This document shows, in pieces, positions 22,568 to 35,091 of a stretch of DNA of 64,000 nucleotides (within the stretch, counting starts at the first letter, position 1; each line of letters begins with the position of its first letter). The DNA comes from Xenopus tropicalis (lineage: Eukaryota; Chordata; Amphibia; Anura; Pipidae): NCBI RefSeq assembly GCF_000004195.4, contig NC_030680.2, positions 145,493,545-145,557,544 of the forward strand. Reading direction: 5' to 3'. The notes below the pieces were generated by a model that was given only the letters and a program-made list of their open reading frames with translations, ran no database searches and had not been told where the DNA came from. The position numbers were made by a program, and so were the translations under genes.

Positions 22568-23237
22568 ATAAGCACTCACCCCGAATCCCCCCCTAACTGG
22601 CCTTCAGGCTGGGCCCCTTAGCCCATAACAAGGTTACAGATATATAGAAACATTGGGGTAACAGTCACCCTGCTATAGTTCCAGGGGTACCCAGGGCACA
22701 AATAAGCACTCACCCCAAATCCCCCCCTAACTGGCCTTCAGGCTGGGCCCCCTTAGCCCATAACAAGGTTACAGATATATAAAAACATTGGGGTAACAGT
22801 CACCCTGCTATAGTTCCAGGGGTACCCAGGGCACAAATAAGCACTCACCCCAAATCCCCCCTAACTGGCCTTCAGGCTGGGCCCCCTTAGCCCATAACAA
22901 GGTTACAGAAATATAGAAACATTGGGGTAACAGTCACCCTGCTATAGTTCCAGGGGTACCCAGGGCACAAATAAGCACTCACCCCAAATCCCCCCCTAAC
23001 TGGCCTTCAGGCTGGGCCCCCTTAGCCCATAACAAGGTTACAGATATATATATAGAAACATTGGGGTAACAGTCACCCCGCTATAGTTCCAGGGGTACCC
23101 AGGGCACAAATAAGCACTCACCCCAAATCCCCCCCTAACTGGCCTTCAGGCTGGGCCCCCTTAGCCCATAACAAGGTTACAGATATATAGAAACATTGGG
23201 GTAACAGTCACCCCGCTATAGTTCCAGGGGTACCCAG
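22568..23237. repeat. 134-bp minisatellite, five copies
   Basis: The unit ataagcactcaccccgaatc ... caggggtacccagggcacaa repeats at 22568, 22702, 22837 and onward with very few differences. No transposon ends were seen at its borders. Confidence 0.93.
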
Positions 23238-23550
23238 GCAAACCCTAGTGGACAGAGGGGTGATATTGTGTATTCCATATTCAGAGGAAACATGGGGATA
23301 AACATTCTGCAGGTTTTGCTGTTAATAAGAATAAGGAAGGAGCCCCCTGACAAAGCAGCGCAACATTTTGTACCAAAACAAGACGGTGCCTATTGTACAG
23401 TAAATATATCTCTAATAACGGTCTGTGCACTGAGATCTGAGGACACATAAAAACAAATATAACTCATTTAAGAGGCTTCTAACTGCCGGCGGGTTGCTTT
23501 GCACCAGAAATGAGTGTGTCCTGTTCTCTGCCCCCCCCATTCCTAAATAA

Positions 23551-23931
23551 AGGTGCCCATACACTATAAGATCCGCTCGCTTGGCGATGTCGCCAAGCGA
23601 GCGGATCTTCACCCGATATCCCCACCAACGGGTGGGCGATATCGGGTACCAAGTAACTTAAAAAAAAATAATCCGATCGTTTGGCCCTGGGGCCAAACGA
23701 TCGGATTACATTTGTGGTTATGGGGCAGTCGGTTCGGGGACCGCATCAATGAGCCGATGTGGTCCCCGATCCGACCGGATTTTCTAACCTGGCCGATCAA
23801 GATCTGGCCAATTTCAGGCCAGATATCTGTCGGCCAAGCCGCTCTGTTCTGCCCATACACGGGCCGATTAGCTGCCGAATCGGTCCAAGGGACCCATATC
23901 AGCAGCTATAGTCGGCCCGTGTATGGCCTTT
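23551..23931. mobile_element. Multi-hairpin MITE (aggtgcccatacac family), copy 2, best preserved
   Basis: It starts aggtgcccatacac and ends cgtgtatggcctt. It contains a perfect 19-bp hairpin (23569-23587 with 23590-23608, two-base loop), a perfect 18-bp hairpin (23670-23687 with 23690-23707, two-base loop), plus a cgatatc/gatatcg arm pair and an atctggcc/ggccagat arm pair. No coding potential. Confidence 0.88.
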
Positions 23932-24082
23932 ACACTCAGATTGTACAATGCACAAACACACAACACTGGAATCCTTACTGTGTCAGAAATAGGTATTATC
24001 TTATTATTTATATAAAATATGATAGCCCTGGCTCATTTACCAATGGGCACAAGGTGCAAAATTGCCAAAAACATGTATAATA

Positions 24083-24200
24083 CACAATAAAGGGGTAGTT
24101 TACCTTTACTTTAGTATGATATGGAACAGCCAATTCTTAGCAACCTTTCAGATGGTCTTCATTTTTTTATAGTTTTGTAATTATTTACATTCCTCTGATT
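24083..24200. mobile_element. Probable TTAA-type (T2-like) MITE remnant
   Basis: aaaggggtagtttacctttactttagtatgat ... resembles a very common Xenopus TTAA-targeting MITE end. Only one end is recognisable. Assignment is from memory of the family. Confidence 0.45.
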
Positions 24201-24260
24201 ATAATTTCATGATTTATGATACAGCTTTTGATGTGTGGGTGACAGGCCCCTATAATTGGG

Positions 24261-25295
24261 CACATAGCCCAGTTTGCACAGCACATAGACTGGGTGCAAA
24301 GTACTCTTATTGCTCTATCGCTTGCACCCAGCTCTGTATAACTGAGCCCTTGCCATAGAGACAATACACACGATATTCCCCATGAAAGCTGAGCTGTGCG
24401 CCACGGGGCCTGCGGGAGGGGACACATGTTTTACTCACACTCCTCATTTACTTGTCGGCTGCTCATCATTTTGTTTACTCGGCTGTGTAATGAGCGACAA
24501 TATCGGGTGCAGATAAATGATTCAATACTGTATCTATCTTATGGGGGAATAAGGAAACCATTCATCACCGGCTCTTCCTCTATTACTCGAGCGGCTGGAC
24601 CTTGAATGTGCTAATCATACCCAGACTTCCTTGCAGCGGCTGGCGAGGCGAGTCTAATAGTCATCAATGTCCAATTTGTCACTCGGGTTTCCATTACAGA
24701 ACCATTGCAGATATAAAGCAACGTCGATCTACCTGGAAAATCCTTGGCACAATTTGTTGGTGCGCTGGGGAACTCGGGCTTTGGAACCAAAATGTGTTAA
24801 AGACCCCCACACAACACAGAAGCCCCTAATATACCTATCCCTGTAATCTGTTCCTTCAGTAGGAATAAATATAATTTATTGGAGAAACATGTTTTTATTC
24901 TCCTAACCTCCTCTCCTAAGCTCAGCTTAACCATTACAGTGCTCCAACGAAGCAGGACTTTTTAGCAAAGTAAGTTCTGCCTGTGTAAGCCTGCATTTTT
25001 TATTGCATGAACTTGCAGATGTAAATGGTACTGATGATGTAAGAGGGAAAATGGCTGCTGGGTAAAAGCTACTATTTGTTCCGAAAAATGGGATAGTTCT
25101 GGTGAACAGAGCAGATATATGCAGTGTGGCTTGGGTGGGGGAGATGTGCCCAACTTATATACATAGGCTTAACGTGCCCTTTAATAATTGCTGTCTTATA
25201 TGTTGGCATGATATAAAAAAAGCGATAAAAGTTCAATGCATAAACACTGGGGACGCATGGAATCCACTTTTTTTGGATTTGGTCGACCCCTTCAT
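24261..25295. other. Intronic sequence, includes a repeat shared with 36990-37080
   Basis: No gene. The segment about 24806-24860 (acacaacacagaagccccta ... gtaatctgttccttc) recurs near 37010-37065, showing an unclassified dispersed repeat. About 24420-24720 looks unique. Confidence 0.45.
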
Positions 25296-25299
25296 AAAG

Positions 25300-25540
25300 C
25301 AGGGGTCCCCAACCTTTATTTCTCCAAGGACCGGTTGCAAGGAGAAAAATGTTTCCACGGACTGGGTGGGGGGTGGGGGTGCGCAGGCACGGTCTTACGT
25401 TAATTTGTGCCTTAATGCATGCTGCGCGTACGTTCATTCTTGCTTACGGCGTGTTCTCGCCTTTAGATGCGCTGCGCGTTGAATTTCCGCCTCTCTGTTG
25501 GCTACACATTGTGCTCCAGGGAAACGGGGGCGGCACAGTG
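25300..25540. mobile_element. Left part of a different hAT-type element
   Basis: caggggtccccaacctttat ... aaggaccggttgcaagg is a hAT-type end with the ggaccgg phrase found in many vertebrate hAT families. No matching right end was found before the 25541 element, so it is truncated. Confidence 0.6.
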
Positions 25541-25999
25541 ATGAGCGAATCTGTTCCGTTTCGCTTCCCCGAAAAATTTGCGAATCTTTCAAAAGATCCG
25601 CAAAATGGCGAAAAATTAGCGAAACGGCGAAAATGTCGTGCGCCAAAAAAATTTGTCGCCCGCAGCTATTATTTTGTCACCAACGGCTATTCTTTTGTCG
25701 TCCGGCTATTATTTTGTAGCATGGCTATTTTTTTGTCACCCGCAGCTATTATTTTGTCACCCACGGCTATTCTTTTGTCGTCCGACTATTATTTAGTCGC
25801 ACGGCTATTATTTTGTCGCCCGCGGCTATTATTTCGTCGCACGGCTATTCTTTTGATGCCCGCGACTATTCTTTTTTGACGCCGGCGACAATTTTTGGAT
25901 GTGCAGCGAACTTTTCCACTGCAAATTTTTTCATCCGTTTCGTGAAACGCGGAAATACGCCGCGAATCCATGCCTGGCGAAACATTTCTCCCATTACTA
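25541..25999. mobile_element. hAT-type element (tagtgatgagcgaa family), no clear target duplication
   Basis: It starts agtgatgagcgaatctgttc and ends tctcccattacta, with the interior ggctattattttgtcgcccg tandem typical of this family. The flanking 8-mers do not match, so the copy was probably altered after insertion. Confidence 0.75.
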
Positions 26000-26792
26000 T
26001 TCAGAGGGAGTTTGGTCAGGTTTGTAACATAAAGTAGAAGAGACTGGGCAGGGTGTGGGTTGGGAAGCAGTTGGTTAAGGTTGAGGTTCTAGCAGAAAAA
26101 TGTCTGACCTGCTCATCACTATCAGCATTTAATTATGTGCTTAAATACATTCATTTATGAGTCTGAAGGCCACAATGTGTATAACTCTGCTTCAAGGTTG
26201 CCCAGTATGAATTAGCTCTTTGCTCGTGATTTCTCCCCCCTAAAAGCTTCTCGGTACCTACATCCCTGCGGCTGCCTGAGGGGCACTAGTGTATTTCCTA
26301 CAGGCTCTATTGATAGATTGATATGTTCCTCAGAAGGATTTATTCACTATTGTAGCAGTGGCCTGGCCGCCTTTGCAATAAATACAGCAGAACATTGTTA
26401 TTAAATCTCTTTATGTGCGTAGTGTGGGCTATAATGGCCCCTTGCACTTGGGCTTGGGATGTTATATTGTTCCCTGAGCTTTCCCTGTGGATAAAACAAA
26501 TTCCGTTGATGATATTATTAAAAGCATTTTCTCATTTGAGAAAGCTCTCGGTTCTCTTCATTCTTTACAGGGATAGAACCAATATTAATATATCTGCATA
26601 GAGTATCTCCTCATTCAGCAGCCTCAGGGTTCAGTCTTATCAATATCCGGTCCCAGGCAGGTCACTGTATGGGGGGAAAAAGGGGCTTTATCTGAGCCAG
26701 AAAACTCAGGCTGATCTGATGGACGCTGACTTGTGATTGGCAGTCGGGCAAAAGGAAATAAAACGAGACGCCAGAATGTATCACGTAAATGG
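26000..26792. other. Unique-looking intronic sequence
   Basis: No gene, no transposon ends. Short open frames only. Confidence 0.45.
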
Positions 26793-26800
26793 CTCAACAT

Positions 26801-27567
26801 TAGTGATGAGCGAATCTGTTCCATTTCGCTTTGCCGAAAAATTTGCGAATTTTTCAAAAGATCCGTGAAACTGCGAAAATGTCATGCGGCAAAAAAAATT
26901 GTTGCCCGCGGCTATTATTTTGTCGCACAGCTATTATTTTGTCACATGGCTATTGTTTTGTCGCCCGCGGCTATTATTTCGTCGCACGGCTATTATTTTG
27001 TCACACGGCTATTGTTTTGTCGCCCACGGCTATTATTTTGTCGCACAGCTATTATTTTGTCACACGGCTATTGTTTTGTCGCCCGCGGCTATTATTTTGT
27101 CGCACAGCTATTATTTTGTCACACGGCTATTGTTTTGTCGCCCGCGGCTATTATTTTGTCGCACAGCTATTATTTTGTCACGCGGCTATTGTTTTGTCGC
27201 CCGCGGCTATTATTTTGTCGCACAGCTATTATTTTGTCACGCGGCTATTATTTAGTCGCACGGCTATTCTTTTGTCTCCCACAGCTATTATTTCGTCGCG
27301 CGACTATTCTTTTGTCGCCCGCGGCTATTAGTTTGACGCCTGCGGCTATTATTTTGTCGCACAGCTATTATTTTGTCGCCCGCAGCTATTATTTTGTCGC
27401 ACAGCTATTATTTTGTCACACGGCTATTGTTTTGTCGCCCGTGGCTATTATTTTGTTGCACAGCTATTCTTTTGTCTCCCACAGCTATTATTTCTTCGCG
27501 TGGCTATTCTTTTGACGCCCGCGACTATTCTTTTTGGATGTACTGCGAAACATTTCGCCCATCACTA
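26801..27567. mobile_element. hAT-type element (tagtgatgagcgaa family) expanded by an internal tandem
   Basis: It starts tagtgatgagcgaatctgtt and ends cgcccatcacta. The exact 8-base duplication ctcaacat lies at 26793-26800 and 27568-27575. At 767 bases it is longer than the 483-base copy because of an internal array: about 20-bp subunits of ggctattattttgtcgc grouped into a ~59-bp higher-order unit (for example 27065 to 27124). Long open frames here are repeat artefacts. Confidence 0.93.
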
Positions 27568-27714
27568 CTCAACATAGAAGACAAGAGGTCCAGGTCCCCC
27601 AGATCCAGACCTTCAGCCTGGGAAGTGGATATTCCTACATCCACAGTATGAATGTTCATTTATTTGCCTTCTTCTTCTGAATATGTCCAGCTTTCAAATG
27701 GGGGTCACTGACCC

Positions 27715-27950
27715 CCTCCTAAAATACAAATGCTACAAATTTGTTGTTATAAATTATTATCTCTCAATTCAGGCCCTCGCCTATGCGTATTCCAGTCTCT
27801 TTCATTCAAAGCATGGTTGCTGGGGTAATTTGGGCCCTGGCAACTAGATTGCTGAAATTGCGAACTGGAATGCTGCTAAAAAAGAAGCTAAATAACTCAA
27901 TATATCCCTCTCTACATAATTTTAAAAGTTAATTGAAAGGTGAACCACCC
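27715..27950. mobile_element. Probable T2-like MITE remnant
   Basis: aaagaagctaaataactcaa ... gttaattgaaaggtgaacca matches the right half of a common Xenopus TTAA-type MITE as I remember it. The left end is weak. Confidence 0.45.
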
Positions 27951-28173
27951 CTCAGACAGTAAAGTTCATAATGGCTTATATCATCTATATCATGTTATTG
28001 GGGCGGATGTACCAATTAGGGATGCACCAAATCCAGGATTCGGTATTCGGCAGAGTTCGGATTCGGGCGAACCTCTCCTTCACCCTCAATTAAATTCCAA
28101 GGCCACCTTCCCTCTCTTTACCTCAGGAGTGGTCCATGCTAGGGGAAAGTGTGTTGCACGGCACGTTGCTGTC

Positions 28174-28403
28174 CAGGGTCGGACTGGGGGGTGAAGGGCC
28201 CACCAGGGCTCCCGTCCCAGGTGCCCCCAGCCAGGCGCATCCCCTAACCCCCCCACAAGGGCCCCCCTAACCCCCCTCGCAGGGCCCCCCCACCAGACGT
28301 CCTCCTCCAAGCGCCTAAATTTGACGCGTCAGGGGAGGAGCAATCGGGAGGGGGAGCACCGGCAAGGGTCAGGTCTGGGCCGTCTGGGCCCAGACTGACC
28401 CTG
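28174..28403. mobile_element. Short hAT-type element (cagggtcggactggg family), copy 2
   Basis: It starts cagggtcggactggggggtg and ends cccagactgaccctg. The exact 8-base duplication ttgctgtc lies at 28166-28173 and 28404-28411. It is homologous to 17022-17219, with a longer C-rich middle. Confidence 0.92.
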
Positions 28404-28411
28404 TTGCTGTC

Positions 28412-29132
28412 ATGGTGGAACCTTGTGTATTCCATTTGCTCTAGGAATACAAGGGGAAGGCTTCACTAGAAGAACCCAAACGCAAAGGGGAGACAAATGA
28501 GGAATTTAAACCTAAAGCAACAGGTTGGCTTTTTAACTAATGGAGTAGCATGTCCTTTGGGCATTGACCCCTTTGCAGAACAAAATTTTCAAGAGATACA
28601 AAATATTCAGTAGATACGCGCTCTTCTCTGTGAGTGAAGGTTGATCCGAGACACCTAGAAAGCGGCCCCAGTGAGCTGTGAGTTGAGCGAGACATCTCAG
28701 CTTATGTCATGTTTCATCTAGTCTGGCAGTGAACGCTACGAGAGATGCTGTTTTATACAGTGCGGCACCGGAGCCGATCCAGTGACTCAGAACCCGTGTG
28801 TCACATGAAACATATGGAAAACCTGCGCAAAGGGAGCGCAGGAGAGACGTTGCAATAAAACGGAAAAATTCACAAATGGCTCACAAATAAGGTTTGGCCA
28901 TCATACCCGTATGTTGTGCGTGATTATAGCGCTAAGTTTCACTTTGCGAATATAACAAGCCAAGGCACGCATACATGCTAGGCCCCATCACCCAATGAAT
29001 GGACAGAGTTTTGCCTTTTGCTCCCACACTACTTCCTGTTACAGTTAGAGCTGCATCACTTCCTGTCAGCTGATCTCTGAGGGAGCACACAGCCCATCAC
29101 TAAATGGCGGCTGAAGGGAAAGGATGTAAAAG
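28412..29132. other. Intronic sequence, no gene
   Basis: Nothing recognised; non-repetitive. Confidence 0.45.
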
Positions 29133-29839
29133 GGCAATATTTTATTATTACAGAGAAAAGGGAATCATTTAACCATGAAATAAACCCAATAGGGCTGTTC
29201 TGCCCCAATAAGGGGTAATTATATCTTAGTTGGGATCAAGTACAGGTACTGTTTTATTATTACAGAGAAAAGGGAATAATTTAACCATTAAATAAACCCA
29301 ATAGGGCTGTTCTGCCCCCAATAAGGGGTAATTATATCTTAGTTGGGATCAAGTACAGGTACTGTTTTATTATTACAGAGAAAAGGGAATCATTTAACCA
29401 TTAAATAAACCCAATAGGGCTGTTCTGCCCCCAATAAGGGTAATTATATCTTAGTTGGGATCAAGTACAGGTACTGTTTTATTATTACAGAGAAAAGGGA
29501 ATCATTTAACCATTAAATAAACCCAATAGGGCTGTTCTGCCCCCAATAAAGGGTAATTATATCTTAGTTGGGATCAAGTACAGGTACTGTTTTATTATTA
29601 CAGAGAAAAGGGAATCATTTAACCATTAAATAAACCCAATAGGGCTGTTCTGCCCCCAATAAGGGTAATTATATCTTAGTTGGGATCAAGTACAGGTACT
29701 GTTTTATTATTACAGAGAAAAAGGAAATCAGTTTTAAAATTCTGAATTATTTGATTAAAATGGAGTCTATGGGAGACGGACTTTCCATAATTCGGAGCTT
29801 TCTGGAAAATGGGTTTCCGGATAAGGGATCCTATACCTG
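29133..29839 (-). mobile_element. TA-flanked MITE with 112/113-bp tandem units, copy 4 (one end missing)
   Basis: Minus-orientation copy with about five units. Its right end (gatcctatacctg) is followed by TA at 29840-29841. The other end is absent; the array stops abruptly on the left at ttttattattacagag. Confidence 0.88.
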
Positions 29840-29874
29840 TATTCCAGGTTGGCGGGATTCTTTTATAGGTCACT

Positions 29875-29934
29875 TAACATAATATAAACTATCTGTTGGT
29901 TACGTATTCATTCTGGGGGTATAGTTTCCCTTTA
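29875..29934. mobile_element. TTAA-type MITE end fragment
   Basis: ctgggggtatagtttccctttaa is the inverted form of the attaaagggaaactatacccc motif near 38275. Only ends are seen at both sites. Confidence 0.45.
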
Positions 29935-29939
29935 AGACA

Positions 29940-30630
29940 ATCGCACCAATATCTGCATGTTGCCTGCTGTTAGTACGGGAAGGTCTGAATGGGAAATGCA
30001 ATTTCTTTTAAAGTCTCCGCTCCCCCCTTCCCTTTTATTGCAGATAAAGATAATGAATTCCCCCCCATTTGCTGATGGATTTGTTTGTACTTTGCCATTA
30101 GCATGTATGTGATATTCAGAGTAACATGAAGCCGTAATGGTGCCGGTATGTGCCGCTATGATTTACGAGTACCAATAAAAATGCATGTGTTTGGATCCGC
30201 ACCCCAGAGAGATATCCCTGCACAACATGATACAAGATTTGCTTATGCAACAAATGTGCCATTTTGCATCATTGGACAAGGGGTTTACAAGCTCGGCCAT
30301 AATAAATCGGCTTGTTTCATGCTCACGTGCTTTTCTGGGGGGTACAATGCGCTGCCCCTGATTATATGTGACAGCAAGCTCCGTAATCCCTTTCTTTTAA
30401 TTCACTATATATATTCCTATAAATTATTGACAAAAGGACACGTTCCATTTACTGTCCATACTGCAAAAATATAGGTCACTAAGGGCTTCGAAATGAAACT
30501 GTAAGAATTTGTTATTTAGGATTTAAAAATACATATATATATATTGTATATAAATGAGTGAAACTGGCCTGCTTCTTTTGGTGGAAAAAATGTGCAAAAG
30601 AAAAAGAAAGAAAAAATTTGCTCATTACCA
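29940..30630. other. Unique-looking intronic sequence
   Basis: About 30030-30400 is non-repetitive and compositionally balanced (for example ttgcttatgcaacaaatgtg), a candidate for conserved non-coding sequence. A 108-codon open frame (30148-30474) has no recognisable domain and no coding signature I can trust. Confidence 0.4.
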
Positions 30631-32448
30631 GTACAGGGAACTCTGAGTATCACTCATGTATTATAAGGGATAATGTACCCCCTACTGTAAATGATAAGGA
30701 TATTAGCAGTCACTGAGGGGTTCTGTGCCCATATAAAGGCACAAGGCTGCAGGCTGAGTTATACAGGGAACTCTGAGTATCACTCATGTATTATAAGGGA
30801 TAATGTACCCCCTACTGTAAATGATAAGGATATTAGCAGTCACTGAGGGGTTCTGTGACCCCCATATAAAGGCACAAGGCTGCAGGCTGAGTTATACAGG
30901 GAACTCTGAGTATCACTCATGTATTATAAGGGATAATGTACCCCCTACTGTAAATGATAAGGATATTAGCAGTCACTGAGGGGTTCTGTGCCCCCCATAT
31001 AAAGGCACAAGGCTGCAGGCTGAGTTATACAGGGAACTCTGAGTATCCCTCATGTATTATAAGGGATAATGTACCCCCTACTGTAAATGATAAGGATATT
31101 AGCAGTCACTGAGGGGTTCTGTGCCCATATAAAGGCACAAGGCTGCAGGCTGAGTTATACAGGGTACTCTGAGTATCACTCATGTATTATAAGGGATAAT
31201 GTACCCCCTACTGTAAATGATAAGGATATTAGCAGTCACTGAGGGGTTCTGTGCCCATATAAAGGCACAAGGCTGCAGGCTGAGTTATACAGGGAACTCT
31301 GAGTATCACTCATGTATTATAAGGGATAATGTACCCCCTACTGTAAATGATAAGGATATTAGCAGTCACTGAGGGGTTCTGTGCCCATATAAAGGCACAA
31401 GGCACAAGGCTGAGTTATACAGGGAACTCTGAGTATCACTCATGTATTATAAGGGATAATGTACCCCCTACTGTAAATGATAAGGATATTAGCAGTCACT
31501 GAGGGGTTCTGTGCCCCCCATATAAAGGCACAAGGCTGCAGGCTGAGTTATACAGGGAACTCTGAGTATCACTCATGTATTATAAGGGATAATGTACCCC
31601 CTACTGTAAATGATAAGGATATTAGCAGTCACTGAGGGGTTCTGTGCCCATATAAAGGCACAAGGCTGCAGGCTGAGTTATACAGGGAACTCTGAGTATC
31701 ACTCATGTATTATAAGGGATAATGTACCCCCTACTGTAAATGATAAGGATATTAGCAGTCACTGAGGGGTTCTGTGCCCATATAAAGGCACAAGGCTGCA
31801 GGCTGAGTTATACAGGGTACTCTGAGTATCACTCATGTATTATAAGGGATAATGTACCCCCTACTGTAAATGATAAGGATATTAGCAGTCACTGAGGGGT
31901 TCTGTGCCCATATAAAGGCACAAGGCTGCAGGCTGAGTTATACAGGGAACTCTGAGTATCACTCATGTATTATAAGGGATAATGTACCCCCTACTGTAAA
32001 TGATAAGGATATTAGCAGTCACTGAGGGGTTCTGTGCCCATATAAAGGCACAAGGCACAAGGCTGAGTTATACAGGGAACTCTGAGTATCACTCATGTAT
32101 TATAAGGGATAATGTACCCCCTACTGTAAATGATAAGGATATTAGCAGTCACTGAGGGGTTCTGTGCCCCCCATATAAAGGCACAAGGCTGCAGGCTGAG
32201 TTATACAGGGAACTCTGAGTATCACTCATGTATTATAAGGGATAATGTACCCCCTACTGTAAATGATAAGGATATTAGCAGTCACTGAGGGGTTCTGTGA
32301 CCATATAAAGGCACAAGGCTGCAGGCTGAGTTATACAGGGAACTCTGAGTATCACTCATGTATTATAAGGGATAATGTACCCCCTACTGTAAATGATAAG
32401 GATATTAGCAGTCACTGAGGGGTTTTGTGCCCATATAAAGGCACAAGG
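30631..32448 (+). repeat. 130/133-bp tandem array, about 14 copies
   Basis: The unit tacagggaactctgagtatc ... gcacaaggctgcaggctgag repeats every 130 bp, or 133 bp when the cccc-run before atataaagg is longer (30631, 30761, 30894, 31027, 31157 and onward). Two copies carry the same variant gcacaaggcacaaggctgag (near 31400 and 32050), hinting at duplication of a multi-unit block. The same unit in inverted orientation forms the array at 53345-54624. Confidence 0.95.
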
Positions 32449-33231
32449 CCAAAGACTTCTATACAGGTTATAGAACTCTAAAGTGACTTCTAATATCTTC
32501 ATATTTTACAACAGGGGGCACATTCTTTATTATTATACACATATCATACTGAGAGCAGTCTCTCAATAATCTAAGAGTATTTTGAAGGACAAAAAAGAAC
32601 ATTAATAACCAAAGGTACAGCTAATGGGACCTAATTAGGAGAGACATGGGGATTACATTAGTATACATGACACTTACTGATGTTACAGTATAAAAAGCTT
32701 CAAAAGAAACCTGCCTAGGGCTAATTCAAGCCTACTTACTGTATTTACATATATTTAACAAAACAAAAAGAAAGGCTGAGTCTTACTGTTGTAAATTAAC
32801 CCTACAGATTGCTTCTAATGTGCCCTAACATATCCTGCCTGTTGGAATAATATTGTATAGTTGTAAGTGCAACAATTGGTGAGCATTTTGTTGTGTTTTA
32901 CTGCTTTTTGTGTTGTACAGGTAATGGTGAGATAAAGAGAGAGATCTACTATAGCTTATCATGGTACCAATACCCTTGGGCTGATAGGGAATGGGGAGGA
33001 TTCTCAGCTGCCATGTTTGTAGAGAAACAATTACATTTGACTGTGTTATATCCAGTGACAGGTACCATGGTGGGCAGCTTTCTGGACCCTTGTGCTATCA
33101 GCCTTAGAATAAATGCCATTTTATACATTTGCCTACAGAAGACCTGGATTAAATGGTTCAGAGAGTGGCATAAATAGTGCAGTGGGGTGGGAACATGGCA
33201 GTATCTGTGTATTGGCGATCAATGGGGGTTA
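32449..33231. other. Intronic sequence beside the 130-bp array
   Basis: The first ~80 bases (cttctaatatcttcatattt ... agggggcacattc) are a diverged relative of the same repeat unit. The rest is unassigned. A 94-codon open frame at 32893-33177 has no domain signal. Confidence 0.45.
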
Positions 33232-33589
33232 AGGTGCCCATACACCTTAAGATCCGCTCGCTTGGTGATGTCGCCAAGCGAGTGGATCTTCTACCGATGG
33301 GTGGGGGATATCGGGGGAATTTAGGCTAATTCGATCGTTTGTCCCTGGGGCCAAACAATCAAATTATAATGATGGGCATAGTCAAAGTTGGTCCGGGAAC
33401 CGCATCAACGAGCCAATGCGGTCCCCGATCCGACTAGATGTTCTAACCTACCCAATCGAGATCTGGACGATTTCAGGCCAGATATGGTCGGGCAGGCCTG
33501 TCGGTAGTGCCCATACATGGGCCAATAAGCTGTCGAATCGGTCAAGGGACCCATATCGGCAGCTAGAATCAGCCCCTGTATGGGGACCT
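33232..33589. mobile_element. Multi-hairpin MITE (aggtgcccatacac family), copy 3
   Basis: Same layout as 23551-23931 but with changes on one side of several arms (for example gcttggtgatgtcgccaagc), so the hairpins are decaying rather than being maintained. Confidence 0.85.
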
Positions 33590-34699
33590 TATGTGTTTAC
33601 GGTAGGAATGACTGGGCCAATACACGAGTCCCTTGCATTTGCCACTGAGAAGATCATTGGAAAGACTGGTAATTCAGTAGATATGTACCACACCCAGGGG
33701 CATACTGGCCAATCAGGGAATTATAGATGACCCTGTTGGATCCAGTCCCTAGTGGAACCATCCATATTTCCAACCCACTGTGGGCCTACAGAAAACCGAT
33801 ATAATTTAGCACCATCTATATTGTTTTGCTGTGATTGTAGGCCCAGGGCGTCGGGTTCTCTGGTGGTCCTATAAGGCTCAGTCCAACACTGACTGCACCA
33901 AGAATCAGAGATACTTCTTTATCTTCACAAGGGTCTCCCAGCAGGCCTAATATATTGCACCCAGAAAGAATCATCTTTTGAAGTTGCACCCACTTCTATC
34001 TACTGTATTGCTATTCATGAAGCTACATCATCTCTTCTACTGAAGAAATCTGTTGGAAAATGATCTGTCTATTAATAATATATATATTTCTAACGGTAAT
34101 GGAAGCTACATATTTAGAATTGATTTTAGTCAAGGGGTGTAGAAGAGGCCAATGGGTGTAGAATAAAGTAAAATGAGATAGTAAGGGTGGGATGACAAAG
34201 CCTTGAAGGCACTGAAGAACTTCTCCCCCCAAATAAATGTCTGTTACAAATAGCATAGAATGATAGTGAATAGCAAGTTCATTTGAAGCTACAACAGTAG
34301 AACCACATCCATTCCCTGCTCTCTGGGATGACAATGGAACAAAGCAACAAGTTCCGTCTAAGAAGGATTTGTGCTGTTTTACTTAAAAGAGCTGTACAGT
34401 CGGGCTCAGAATTTACGATTAATCCAATATCAGACATCTTCACACTGTCCGTGGAAAGGATATTGATGAGATATTCCCCAGAGTCTGGGCTTTTCTTTCA
34501 ATATTGACTTTGTAGGTTCTGAGAATTCTCTGAGTTCTGAATAATGGAGCCTCTGTTTGCATTGAAAATCTATTATAACACCAAGGTCCCAGTCTGTGCC
34601 GGCACATTAGCACTTACTCAGTGGTACGTGGGCTTATCCAAGGGCTAGTGAAGGAAAGAGCGGTAAGTCTATTGAGAACCGGCTGCATGATTTGGTATT
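33590..34699. other. Intronic sequence, no gene
   Basis: No repeat ends or coding signal; a 103-codon minus-strand open frame lacks a domain. Confidence 0.45.
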
Positions 34700-34707
34700 G
34701 GTTAGAC

Positions 34708-34859
34708 CAGGGGCGGCCAGACCTTTTTCATTGGCGATCGACCAATGACGTACATACACATTCACGCAGCACGTCCGCACCCCCCGGCTTCATCATGGTC
34801 CTCCAGAAATCCACAGGGGATCGACTGGTGGGCCGTGATGGACGTATTGGCCACCCCTG
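34708..34859. mobile_element. Short hAT-type element (caggggcggccagacc family)
   Basis: It starts caggggcggccagacctttt and ends attggccacccctg. The exact 8-base duplication ggttagac lies at 34700-34707 and 34860-34867. 152 bases, non-coding. Confidence 0.93.
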
Positions 34860-35091
34860 GGTTAGACTATAGTCTGAATGTTGTGCATAGTCAACAAGAG
34901 TGCATATTATTCCATAGTTTTATGAATAATATAATATATATTTATTTCTATGATATATGGCTATGTCTCCTCGATTACTTTTTTATGTTTGGTAAAAATA
35001 TGGGAAGCTCTATTTGGACAATAAAAGAACAATGGAGTCTTATCCATGGCTGAAACTGCTAAATGAAATGGAACAACCAGACACCATAGTA

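Noticed and set aside
26733..27515. 260-codon open frame and overlapping frames
   Set aside because: They are translations of the internal tandem of a non-autonomous hAT element.
30148..30474. 108-codon open frame
   Set aside because: No domain; the stretch looks more like non-coding unique sequence.
32893..33177. 94-codon open frame after the 130-bp array
   Set aside because: No recognisable domain, splice context or codon bias; likely chance.
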